Source of the DNA: Saccharina japonica
Lineage: Eukaryota > Sar > Phaeophyceae > Laminariales > Laminariaceae
Direction of reading: 5' to 3'
Assembly (NCBI GenBank): GCA_008828725.1
Contig: MEHQ01000128.1
Location: 977,504-1,041,503, forward strand
Length of the DNA stretch: 64,000 bases
Positions within the stretch are counted from its first letter, which is position 1, and each line of letters opens with the position of its first letter. This document shows, in pieces, positions 33,430 through 44,108 of the stretch. The notes below the pieces were generated by a model. The model did no database searches, had not been told where the DNA came from, and saw only the letters and a list, made by a program, of their open reading frames with translations. The position numbers were made by a program, and so were the translations under genes.

Positions 33430-34752
33430 TTACCGATTCGCTTTGGCCGCGCCGGCACATGTCGTTTCGTCCCAGGGGCAGCCGTTAAAACGTGCCCATT
33501 TAAGCACCTCGAGGTGACCCCTGGTGGCTGCAGCGGCACAGATGCAGCTGTCCCAGGGGCAGCCGTTACATCTTGCCCACTTGAGCACCTCGAGATGCCC
33601 TCCGCCGGCGGCCTCGGTACAAGTATCAATACCCCAGTCGCAGCCGTTAGCTCGAGCCCACTGAACAATGTCAAGGCCTCCAGATATAGCAGCTGCACGA
33701 CAGGTACTGCTGTCCCAGTGGAACCCGTTAGCTCGGGCCCACTGAACCACGCTGAGATGACCCCAAGATGCCGCCTCCTCGCAGACACGTGAGTTGTCCC
33801 ACTCGTGGCCGTTAGCGTGCATCCATTGGAGAATGTGTAGATGCCCCGCTCGAGCTGCACTTTCGTTCGCGCTGGGGGGGAAGTCGCAGCCTTGACCCAC
33901 CATCCACTCCAGCATAGCCAAGTGCCCCTTGTTGAGAGCGGCCCAGCATACTACATAGTTCCACGGACACCCTCCAGCCCTCGCCCACCGAAGCAATTCG
34001 AAGCGTCCCCCCTTGGCTGCCCAGTAAGCCGTGCCTACTCCCCATGCCGCACCGTTAGCGCGAGCCCACTGGAGAACCTCTAGATGACCCCCGGCGGCGG
34101 CTCCTGTGCACGTCCCAGAGCACTCGTATGTTTCCTTCCACTGCTCATAATCGCTAAAGCTACCCTCAGTAGTTGTTGAGCCCTTTTTGCTGTCCCAAGG
34201 ACAGTTTTCGGACCGTGCCAACTGAAGGATATCGAGATGACCTGCCCTGGCAGCCGCCCAAGTCGTGCCGTTCCAGGGGCAGCCGTTAGCGCGCGCCCAT
34301 TTCAGAATGGGCAAGTTGCCGCACCCCGCAGCCGCTCTGCACAGGACCTTGCGCCAACCGCAATTCTGGTCTAGTGCCCACTGGATCGTTTCGAGGTGCC
34401 CCCGGGAGGCGGCCATGAAGCATGCTCTTGGTCCCAACATACATCCATTCGAGTAGGCATACCGCAGAATGTCAACACTACAGTGTTCGGCGACGCGTTC
34501 GCATACTTTGTCGCTCTTCATCAGACCACCGTCCAAGCTCCACTGCAGCTGAGATATAGTAGTGTCGGCCGTGACAGCTTGCGTGAGTTTAGGGAGGTCC
34601 CCCCAGGCGTCTCTCCAGCCCTTCGAAACCTCGGCGAAAAACGCGTACTGGGTGGATAGAAGCTTCGCCAGCATCGTCATGACGCCAACGTTGATGGCCA
34701 TCCGAAACACCACCCCGATCGCTTCGCCCGCGGCAGCTTCAGTATCAAGCAT
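33430..34752 (-). CDS. Ankyrin-like tryptophan-rich repeat protein, C-terminally truncated
   Basis: An uninterrupted 440-codon frame begins ATG at 34752. The first 90 or so residues are helical and F-box-like in feel (FFAEVSKGWRDAWGDL). About a dozen ankyrin-related units of 26-27 aa follow, with the pattern A..GHLE.LKWARxNGCPWD, and one longer insertion near 34130-34200. Such repeats are known as protein-binding surfaces and are expanded in several algae. The partner here is unknown. The frame ends at TAA (33430-33432), but repeat sequence continues in the same frame to a second stop at 33301-33303. The frame is also open upstream of the ATG for a stretch, so a 5' extension or exon is possible. 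Confidence 0.85.
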   Translation of the reverse strand: MLDTEAAAGEAIGVVFRMAINVGVMTMLAKLLSTQYAFFAEVSKGWRDAWGDLPKLTQAVTADTTISQLQWSLDGGLMKSDKVCERVAEHCSVDILRYAYSNGCMLGPRACFMAASRGHLETIQWALDQNCGWRKVLCRAAAGCGNLPILKWARANGCPWNGTTWAAARAGHLDILQLARSENCPWDSKKGSTTTEGSFSDYEQWKETYECSGTCTGAAAGGHLEVLQWARANGAAWGVGTAYWAAKGGRFELLRWARAGGCPWNYVVCWAALNKGHLAMLEWMVGQGCDFPPSANESAARAGHLHILQWMHANGHEWDNSRVCEEAASWGHLSVVQWARANGFHWDSSTCRAAAISGGLDIVQWARANGCDWGIDTCTEAAGGGHLEVLKWARCNGCPWDSCICAAAATRGHLEVLKWARFNGCPWDETTCAGAAKANR

Positions 34753-37700
34753 TGTGTTTTCACTCCTAAACCTGGGATCAGCAGGGAAATAGTTAAGGCA
34801 ACACGATGGTTTACGAGCTGGACCATTGGCCCGAAAATATTCCGAAAAACAGATTTTTGCGATTGGGGCAGCTACGACTGAGCAGTGGTGAATTGGTTAT
34901 GAAATCTTGAAAAAACGAAAACAAGGAGAAACCGAGAACACAAAGTCGACTGTTCCCGATCTCCGGCAGCTTCGGTTGCGGACTGTCCTAACGTGCCTAG
35001 CTATGCTACACTTAACTTTGGAGAAACCAAGTCTCATGTGCATCCGGAGATACTCACACGGGAGCTGTAGTGCATGCTCCCAACCTCACGATTGACATTG
35101 GATACCGGACACCATAACCAGGTATACAATCGGAAGACGGACTACGTGCTAGCAGCCGTGTACTTACTCGCATCAAGTGGTAGTTTGATGTTAACGATAG
35201 TTCAGACAACCTGCTCACCTGTCGCTGGGGTGCTCTTGATTCTCCATCGCCAGAGCACGTGAGTCGTTTTTTGGTTTGGATACTTACCACTAAAGCAGCA
35301 CCTGCAACAGCAGCCGCAGCACAAGCGACAGACTGAGTTGTTGTACTTCTAGACGATTCCAGAATAACTTTGTGCAGCGCCTAGCTCCAAGAGGACAAAT
35401 CACAGCCGCACCAGGTTGCAATTATCGCCTGTCGTTTAAGGCAGCGCAATATAAATATAGTAATGGACGCCAATCACTAGCGGACACGCATGGCCAAAAC
35501 ACAGTCATACCCAGCAATAAGACATTGACTTCTCCGGCAAGAACGCCAGGACTGTAGCCGTGGTTACGCACTAACGTATATCTCAGGCGAAAGCCACACG
35601 CTAGCCCACACTGGATTCACACATAGAACGACGTGCATGCATAGCTAAGTTTACACACCAGAACAACATAACATGAAATGTACTCCACGTCTCAGCGACA
35701 CTATGATCTGGCATGTTGGAACTATTGTGTTGCGACGTGGACGACACCGTCCCGCGTGTCTGTGTGAGATATATGCTTGTTGTTGTTATTGAAGGCTTCA
35801 TGTCCCCCTGGCCAGTGAATATTTCGAGAATTTTCTTTTGACGCCAAAAGTTCCGGGCTCACGGAAAACGCTCCCACTTCTTTTTCTAAGCTCGAAACGT
35901 GAAGCCCCCGCCCTGTGCGTTCACTAGCATTCTTGCGGTAGTACGCAAGCGTGTGGTTTATCCGTTTCAAGCTCACATGAATCCCAACTATAACGGTCGT
36001 CGGGATTTAAATAGCTGGTACGTAACAAATGCTGCTCACCAGGGCACCGGTTTCAAAGCGCTTGGGAAAACCGAAAACATATGTAAGAATATGTACACAT
36101 TGCGCGGACCCATAATTTGGTAGACTGCCGTTCACTGTATATCATAACTTTTCGTAGATGCAGTAGCTACATGAGGTACCTCCTAATGCGAGGGGTTTCT
36201 CAATAGGGCAGGTGGACGGAGTCTCCAACTCCAAACACATCTGTGAACGGTACTTGAAACTGGTCATCACCAACGGGCGCCGACCCAAAAAGCGACGTCG
36301 ACAACACCAGTTCATGTAGCAATGCGGGAGCTGAGGATGACGACGCTGTGACGTGAAAGTCAAGTACGATGAAGACGTTCAAAGCAGGGCTTTTTCTCGT
36401 GTATAAAGCTTGTTTCCGAAAAAGGTTTTCGCATATGGTACAGGCTGGTTCAAGGCGGAACCTCAAACTTAGTCAGAGTCGCAAGTTCACGCCGCTTTTG
36501 GGGAATCGTTCGTGAAGGTATGCACACATGCTGTATAAACCCCTGCCGGCCCATCAAAAAAAGTATTTTGCTATTGTTTGTTGCCGTCAGATGTTGGTTT
36601 TGTTTTTTAGAGTTGGGTTTTTGGGGCTTAACAAACTCTTAATTAAAAACGAAAAATACAGGGAAAAACAACAAAAAATGTCAAAGCCTCAGCAGGGTCT
36701 CATAGAACACGTGTGCTAAAAAACAGGACCAATCTAAAACAAAATCGTGAACAGTTCATATTTTGTGCGGAAGGTACGCGTATTTTGCTGTTATCTGGTA
36801 ATTACTTAGTTTCGTAATTGGATCAGCTTTTGGCGTTAAAAATGACTTGATATTGGACCTACGCAGTTCAATCGTCGAACATTTGAGCGAACGTTTTCAC
36901 GGACATGCCTCGAAGTACTTGTAACCTGCACGTTCAGAAACAAATGTGAAACATATTGTATTGTTTCCCAGTGGAACGTAGTTAGTTGGGACACATGTTT
37001 GGCCGATACCTTCAGTTTCAGGACCTCATCTAACGCAATGGGTATGTCACCCTTTTCCGCTGCTCATGGCAGTCAGTATTAAACTAGATGTGCGATATTC
37101 GAGTGGATATTGCAACACGAATTCGTGGCTGACAACATCCGGGGTGTTCAACTTCAACCAGCTCGTATGAGGTTGTCACAAGACGTATATATGCTTCACT
37201 CAAACACAACGGGGAATGGTGAGCATATATGGCGGGGGTACTTTACACGGTACAACCACGCGATTCTGCTCTAAAGTCAAAGTTTGGCTGAGAACACTTA
37301 CCGAAGCGCTATTCTAAGTCTTGTTTTGGGCTGTAACGGGCCAAGACAGCTGCACACACCGCACGCTACACGCGTTAATACAAAAAAAAAAACTATACGG
37401 TGCTGTACACCTTGCGATGGTCCGCAGTCCTTGTTTGGGGGTGATGACAGCCTGCCGTAGGTCCTATTGCTTGTCCTGGTGCACGCAGCTCGACAACCGA
37501 CTTGAAGTAATTATGGCAGTACAGAAAGACACGCCTTGCAGGCTGATTGGAAGACAGAGCGCAGGCTACAAGGGCTCAAACGACGCTGGCGTTGGGTAGA
37601 GAGGAGCAACATGTGCTTGTGTTACCGAGCAGGCCTTCCGTCTCGTCAAATATATGGGTGGAGAAAACTGAATATAGTGCATATATGCATCTCCATTCTG

Positions 37701-39498
37701 GCCTGTTAATAATTTGTTGTGATTCTACGAAAAACAACAAATGTATCTGGAACTGTCCTGGAAACAAAGCGCCTGTCTCAAGTGACGACCCCAGCAGTAC
37801 AGAGGGCTGCTGGTGTTGTCGAAATTAAACTGTCCGTGACTGGCGACGTTGGCGCGAGGAATACGCAATGTGTCAAAGAGAAAATTGGATACTACTGTAC
37901 AAGTCTTCGTAGTCAGCCTGTCAATATTTACGCTCAAACAAAAATGCACACTCGGTACCGAGGGTCACATCCTAACTCGCCGCCGGTCGTTGAAAGCATT
38001 GAGTGTGTGCGTTACACATGCTTTTGCACAACATATATAGGTTGGCATAGCTGGCGAAGAAGACCACTCAGTTATGCACCAGAGGTGTTGTTCCAGTGCA
38101 AATAGCGTACCAACAGCTTCAAAAGAAAGAGCGATTTGTGGATACATGCAAATACTTTTACAGCGGGTACATTCTGAGAGTACCATACGGCGGGCACTCC
38201 TCACGGCGCTTCGAGAGGACGAACGTCTACACACCTGCAGAAGGTGGGGCGTGTAGCTAATGGGGAGTGATGCGCAGATAGGAGTTTGCCAAAGTAGACG
38301 CGGTGGGAGACGTTATTCCCAGTTTCGTGCGTGCGTACCACTAAACAAACACGCCCAAGAGACATACCGTGCTTGGGGAGTAAGTCCCTTTACATATCGC
38401 GGTGTTCAAGAACCTTGCAAACAAGAACTTTGGCAGAGTAAAGTGCATTTTTTAACTTACTGCAAACGGTTCAAGATGATTCCATGCACGCACGACTCGA
38501 TAAGTATTCAATTTTGTTTGTGCTGCGAAAATCTTGTGCATAATGGCTGTCGGTTACACCGCGTGCTCTTGCAGATACGTGGCGTTGTGTGTCGGGTTAC
38601 GTTTTCACTCTGATAATGGACGAGGTATAGCATAAACATATCAGCCCGTCGACAGTTTAACATGAACTTTATACGCGCATCAGTACAAAGTAGCAGCACC
38701 AATAGTATGAATATAACAGCATTACACGCAACTGTCTCTTTTGCCTCGATCTGTCACGTGCCAACGAGACACGTTCGTCTTACGGCACAAGAACTTGTCC
38801 TACTGCCTCACAAGTATACGAGCGGGAGATTAGCTTGTGCGTCGGATCAGGAAGTTAGGGTCAAGTGGGGTTGAAAGACGGGTGTACTCCATATACTCTT
38901 TCTTGGCGACGTGTTTTCGTTACTGTCAATCTTCTCCTCGGTTATGATGATGGTATTCCGCGAAAGCAGATCGCCATTCCTGTGACACTCCCAACCCCTG
39001 TCGTCTACGAACAAGCTCTATGCCGTTTAGTACCTGAAGTGGCACGGTGGTTTACGCTGTAGTGAGACGCAGCAACAGACGATCCAGTGGAGGGAGGGCA
39101 GGAGCATGCGAAACCGTGGCCATGAGAATGCACAACCACCCTCCTACATAAAAGGAAGATATCGGCTATGTGTGTGTAGTTAGGCGGCACTCAGAGATAA
39201 ACGAACTCACGTCAAACAAAAAGATCCTTAGGTTGTCCGCTTGGCAGACGCGCTCAACTTGATTTACAGATGTAAGTGCTCTAGCGCACAGCGTATCGTG
39301 TACTCTACAGAACGGCACGCAAATGTTGTCGTTCCGCCATTAGCGCCAACAGACTGTACGCACCGGTAGCCCCGCATTTCATTATGAGTTGACTCGACTA
39401 CCCGATCGTAGGTTTACAAGGCGGTTTAGCACATAATGTGTTAGCTACCGTAGACAGATGTTCCATTTAGCCCGTTCGAGCGACACCTCGGACGTATT
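34753..39498. other. Intergenic, no supported gene
   Basis: Frames up to 128 codons occur (for example 37719-38105 +) but none shows a domain, repeat or splice pattern I can defend. No mobile element end was recognised. Confidence 0.4.
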
Positions 39499-39979
39499 TT
39501 GCCCGCCTGTCCGGCAGTGGGATGGGCAACGTTTACCAGTTTCCTATTGCTGCGCGCTGAACCTGTGAGACAAGCGAGCCAGGTACTCCGCCGACTCCGG
39601 TGTTACCGAACGAGGGGGGCAGGGTTGGATACACGGCGCTGCGCCGATCGTAGTCATGGGCGAGCTGAAAATGGCGTCCCTTCTCTGCGAATTGCAGAGT
39701 TACCCGGGAAGCGAGCCGCGGCGGAGACTGGGTGCAGGGTCCGGTCTAGAAGAGTGGTGTCGAGGCCGCGCCGTAACAGGTGGAAAGGGAGGACCGCATC
39801 AACGTAGCGGGTACTCGGTTTAACGGTGATGCTAGACAGCGAGAAATATCGCGAGCAACAGCGGGTAGCGCGCGAGAATAAACCCCTGCGCCGGGAGCAA
39901 CCGTTAATGGACGACCTGACGAGGAAGGGTGGGGCGAGCAAGAAGGCGAGTCTTAGTCAGCGTAGAAATACGGGGACGG
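39499..39979 (+). pseudogene. Coding-like frame with internal stop, cut by a MITE
   Basis: One frame from 39499 is open except for a TAG at 39805-39807 and ends as it enters the MITE at 39980. The part after the stop is very charged (DSEKYREQQRVARENKPLRR, then DDLTRKGGASKK). It is richer in G and C than its neighbours. Origin unknown; a decayed mobile-element gene is one option. Confidence 0.3.
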
Positions 39980-40164
39980 GACGAATGCTACGATAGAGGT
40001 GCACCGTGATTTTTCTGAGCTCCTCCCTTGAAAAACGATTTTGAAAAAAAAACAAAAGTGCTACCGACCAACAATCCCATGAGCTAGGTGTACTATCGAA
40101 AATATGCCAACACAAGAATGAAACAAAATCAGCCGAAAGTGCTACCTCTATCGTAGCACCCGTC
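39980..40164. mobile_element. MITE, GACGNNTGCTACGATAGAGGT family, copy C
   Basis: The left end GACGAATGCTACGATAGAGG is inverted at the right end (CCTCTATCGTAGCACCCGTC). The direct repeat acgg on both sides (39976-39979, 40165-40168) is a 4-bp target duplication. It splits a coding-like region. Confidence 0.65.
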
Positions 40165-40699
40165 ACGGCTGCCTCTGTCCTTCGTCGTACACTCTTCGCG
40201 TAGACCCTCACTGGAGGCAGTCCGTACCCGCAGCTTTCGTGGGACCCTAACCACGACCCCGCCAGAAGCAATGAGGCCATGCGAGTTGTCGGCAGACACC
40301 GCCTGCACCCGGCGTTAAGGGCGTTGCGTGCCCACGAAACCTTGCGCACTCGACGACGTTCGCCCTGCGCACTACGTACTATAGACACGTTCCAGACGGG
40401 AAAGCTACGCACGGCCGCCAGGGGCGCTAACTACTGTCTCGCGCGTCCGTGCGAGGGTGTCGAGCTGGGGGGGTTGGGATGCTGGCGCTTGTTGCGGGAA
40501 CGTTTGAACTCAATGGGAACTACTTCTTCTCTATGGAAAACTGCGTCTACACGCTCTTTCAAGCTACCGACAGGTGCGCCGATGTTTTGCGACGGTATGT
40601 AACACCATTTCCAGGCAGCATAAATCACGGTGAAGTGGTGTAAGGTCGGATCTGAAGACCAAGACAGCATGTCGGTTGGCCACACGGGGGGGGGTCACT

Positions 40700-41671
40700 G
40701 CAACATTTGCCGGACTGGAACGCGTGGTATACCCGCAAACTGGCGTCACAGGACAGCGAGGCTCTCTCGAACCACACGTCCAGAGTGTTGAGGGGGGCAT
40801 GGCCGGAGAGGGGCGGGACTAGGCACGTGAAGAGCACGGGGATTGTTTCCATTTTTGAGTTGGACTGGGTGTTGATGTTGAGGTTCAGACCGCAGACGGC
40901 CCAGACGTTATCGAGGCGGAGATTTTTGACGTTTTTGTTTGGTTTGTTCGAAAATACCTGGGAAAGCGCTTCTAAAATTGGCTTATATCATCCGTAGATG
41001 CCGACTAGTGGATGGCCTTGTTGAGTAATATGAGCTGCGGGCGTCTCGTTTCACTTAAAGAGGGGATGGTGGGCGTGACGGAGCGGCAAGTGGCAGATCA
41101 GTATACCAGATAACTGCTGGTGGACACCTTGTACAGATCAATGACCCCCTTCCAGGACGGGGGTGCATCGGCCTGGCCCGAATACGGGTTGCGCAGCTGA
41201 TGTCCGCATGGCACAGCGAAGCTTCGAATTCTTTTACTCGCCTACCCTCTGGGCGGGATGTGACTGCCTCCCTGCGAAAACCACGCTACCTGAGCTACCG
41301 TGTTTAAGAATCATGGAGTTCGCTCTGAATAGTGCACGGTCACGGAGAACTCTCTCCAACGCCATAGTTGTCCGGGAAGGTGAGATGTGGACCGTCGGCC
41401 TTTCGGAGGGTGTCGAACGTTTCGCTACATCGTTGTACTTTACAACACGCGACAGCGTTCGTTCGAGCTGGAAAACAAACACAGGGCGGCATCCTACCTC
41501 AACACGGCAACGTCCAAGAGTACGGGCGGTGCAATCGCGGTTGTTCGTGTTATAATTCGAGCAGGGAAATTCTTCGAGCTGATGCCAACCCGACGAGTCG
41601 ATCGGCAGGCATGTTCGTCGAAGCCGGGGTGGGTTGCCTTCGAGATATCGCATGTCGGGCTCTCAAGATAA
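40700..41671 (+). pseudogene. Fragmented coding-like region
   Basis: Several plus-strand pieces in shifting frames look protein-like: 40707-40997; around 41050-41160 (SLKEGMVGVTERQVADQYTR); 41163-41480 (RIMEFALNSARSRRTLSNAI, GEMWTVGLSEGVERFATSLY); and 41450-41671 (AIAVVRVIIRAGKFFELMPT, SSKPGWVAFEISHVGLSR). Stops and frame changes between them suggest a dead gene. I cannot name the family. Confidence 0.3.
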
Positions 41672-41679
41672 AACGCTAA

Positions 41680-43844
41680 ATGTTGAGTTCAAGGGTGGAG
41701 GGTGGAGTGTCTTCCCGAGAGGCAAGGCAGACAAGAAGTCGACACTGACGGTCGGTATTTAGGTAATACCTTTGCCCGAGGACTGTTATATCGACACTCA
41801 TAAGAAGACGTCTGCTTTGTTAACGTGCGGTTGTGGCACATAAAAGGACACATCGGTAACCAAAAGGTGCACAAGGTGTAGGTACAATGAACACCAGCGC
41901 ACCCTGTGGTGTGAGTGCAGGGGCCGCTGGTACCTCGACCCTCCGCCGTCGGCAGTCGTGGAGGCCGATGTCGAGATACCGAAAGCGGAGTTGCGGAGAG
42001 GGAGTCGGATGGGGATTTTATCTTTATTGATTTGAGTGGAGGGGGGCGGAGTCATGTGGGATTGCGCTCATTGGCACTTTGGATGGAAATACCCTGGTGA
42101 ACTAGGTTGGTTTTCGAGCCAGCTCGACTCCGATCATGTTTCCGTTGCTGATTCCCAGTTCAACGTAGAAGATGAGATGGATCATGGTTGACATGTAACT
42201 GGCCATGCTTGAGACCGGGAATAGGCGAGAAGAGGGGGAGTACATGTAGTACACGATTTACAGGGTTGTTAGGTATCTCTTGGGTGTACAAATACGTTTT
42301 ATGGAGTTCGGTACGTTTACGAAAACGACATCGTAGACAGTTTTGATCGTTCGTGTTTGAAAGTGTTCCAACTTCAGTACAGATATTGCCGCAGTCCGAG
42401 AGGGTATCAATGAATGCCCCTGGGCGGTGTGGATTCGGGCGAAGAGCGTGACGGCGGGGTTGGTCTGGTGTAACCGTCACCCAAGGACGCGATTTCAGAA
42501 TTTATTAAAACGTGTGCAAGTTGGGGGTTGCCTAAACAGGGTGAACATAAAGCGAAGCCGCTTACCCTTCGTCGTTGGCAGACGCCACGACGTCTCCTTG
42601 TCCTGTAGTGTGTGTGAAATTTCCCTTCAAGTGGAAAGCACGACAACATCGTCGATACTACGCCCAAAATGTTGTGCAACGTTTCAACAGCAGTATAACT
42701 GTCTATCGCATCCGACAAGACAACACGACGTAGGTGGTTTTTAGCTTTATTGGTCGACACACGAATAAAGTGCGAGATAACTAAAAGTAACACTTTTTAG
42801 TTTTTTTCGGAAGTGCATCGTTTTACACCCCCAACACTCTAGTGATTTAAATGTGTACATAAAATTTACTGCTGCTGTAAAAATACTTGTTTCCGGGGCG
42901 TTCGTAATACAAACCACCAAAACGATCTTATGCAGATGTTTATTGTGCACCTAAGATATAGTCCTCGCATCCACAAACAAAAAAAAGAAAACTCGACCGT
43001 TAGGCCGTTTCTCATTCATATTTTCGTTAGGTTCATGAATGTACCCCTTTTGATCAAGGGTAAAAAAACAGTGTATTATTATGCACCTCAAAACGAAGCA
43101 GTTGGGTCACAGAAACATGTGAACATCACTTTGATCAGACCACCTCGATCATTCTGCGCCCCAGATTGATCAAGGTCGGAGGTTTCAAACTGATGTTTAT
43201 ATTAAAGCCATTATATTTGTTTGCATCTGCATACTATTTTTAGTATAACAAACAGCAGGACTCGTATTATGCATTGGCCCGGCACAGCAGTAGATGTGCT
43301 GCATATACAGACTGAAGTGTTCACGTACAAGCCCATCCTCGCCCGGCCCTCAACCAAGAATAAGCCTGCACTCGCCCGGTCGTCAGCCAGGAACTCTCAC
43401 TACGGCGTCCAGGAGGGACGATGCGGTGGATGTGATAGATCGCCAGGGGATTGTTTTAGACGATATATATCTGGCAGTTCGTACGATACATACCACCAGG
43501 TCTCGTACCGCTGTGTGTTGTTGCTGTGAGCCTGTATTAGATAATACCCGCCAACTAGAGAACCGACACGACGCTCTCGACTAACCGAGCACGCTCGGTA
43601 TCTGGGTGCCGTCGCTGCTCGCTTGGCGCGCGGAGGCGGCACGTACAGGGCGAGGGTGGGGGTAACTCTAATCTATCTTGTTTTTTGTACAAGTTAGTCC
43701 GACCGGCGTACGTCGTACCTTCGGCTGCTCTAAAAACTTATTATGTACCTATACATACATGGTACATACCATACGAGTAGACGGTTATATATATGTGATA
43801 CCTCGTCTTTGTGGTCACCGTATCACACAAATGGATGTACATTG
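41680..43844. other. Intergenic, nothing supported
   Basis: No gene, RNA or element end was recognised. Frames up to 128 codons lack family features. Confidence 0.4.
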
Positions 43845-44108
43845 TTTGACTTGTTCGTGGCACGTGTCGCGACACGTGTCGCGACACGCCGCAGCATGTC
43901 GCGGCATGCCGCGACATGCTGCGGCGTGTCGCGACACGTGTCGCGACACGCCGCAGCATGTCGCGGCATGCCGCGACACCCCACGGCGTGTCGCAGCGCG
44001 TGTTACTAACCCTCACCCTAACCCTAACCCTACGTGTCACGGCAGCGTCCGTGGCGTGTCGCGGAATGTCGCGACACGTGTGGCGACACGTGCCACGAAC
44101 AAGTCAAA
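43845..44108. mobile_element. Palindromic element with embedded telomere-like repeats
   Basis: The first and last 41 bases are inverted copies with a single mismatch, starting TTTGACTTGTTCGTGGCACG. The left two thirds is a nest of palindromes built from TGTCGCGACA and CGGCATGCCG. Between the nest and the right arm sits CACCCTAACCCTAACCCTA (about 44014-44032). No ORF or clear target duplication. Confidence 0.6.
44009..44032. repeat. Interstitial telomere-like CCCTAA repeats
   Basis: Three to four units of CCCTAA/CCCTCA in a row. The TTAGGG strand would point toward lower coordinates. It sits inside the palindromic element, so it was probably moved there as part of it. Confidence 0.6.

Noticed and set aside
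33514..34659. Several plus-strand frames of 60-90 codons
   Set aside because: They are shadows of the ankyrin-like gene on the minus strand.
43866..43980. Frames with Arg/His/Ala repeats
   Set aside because: They come from the TGTCGCGACA palindromes; both strands give similar frames.
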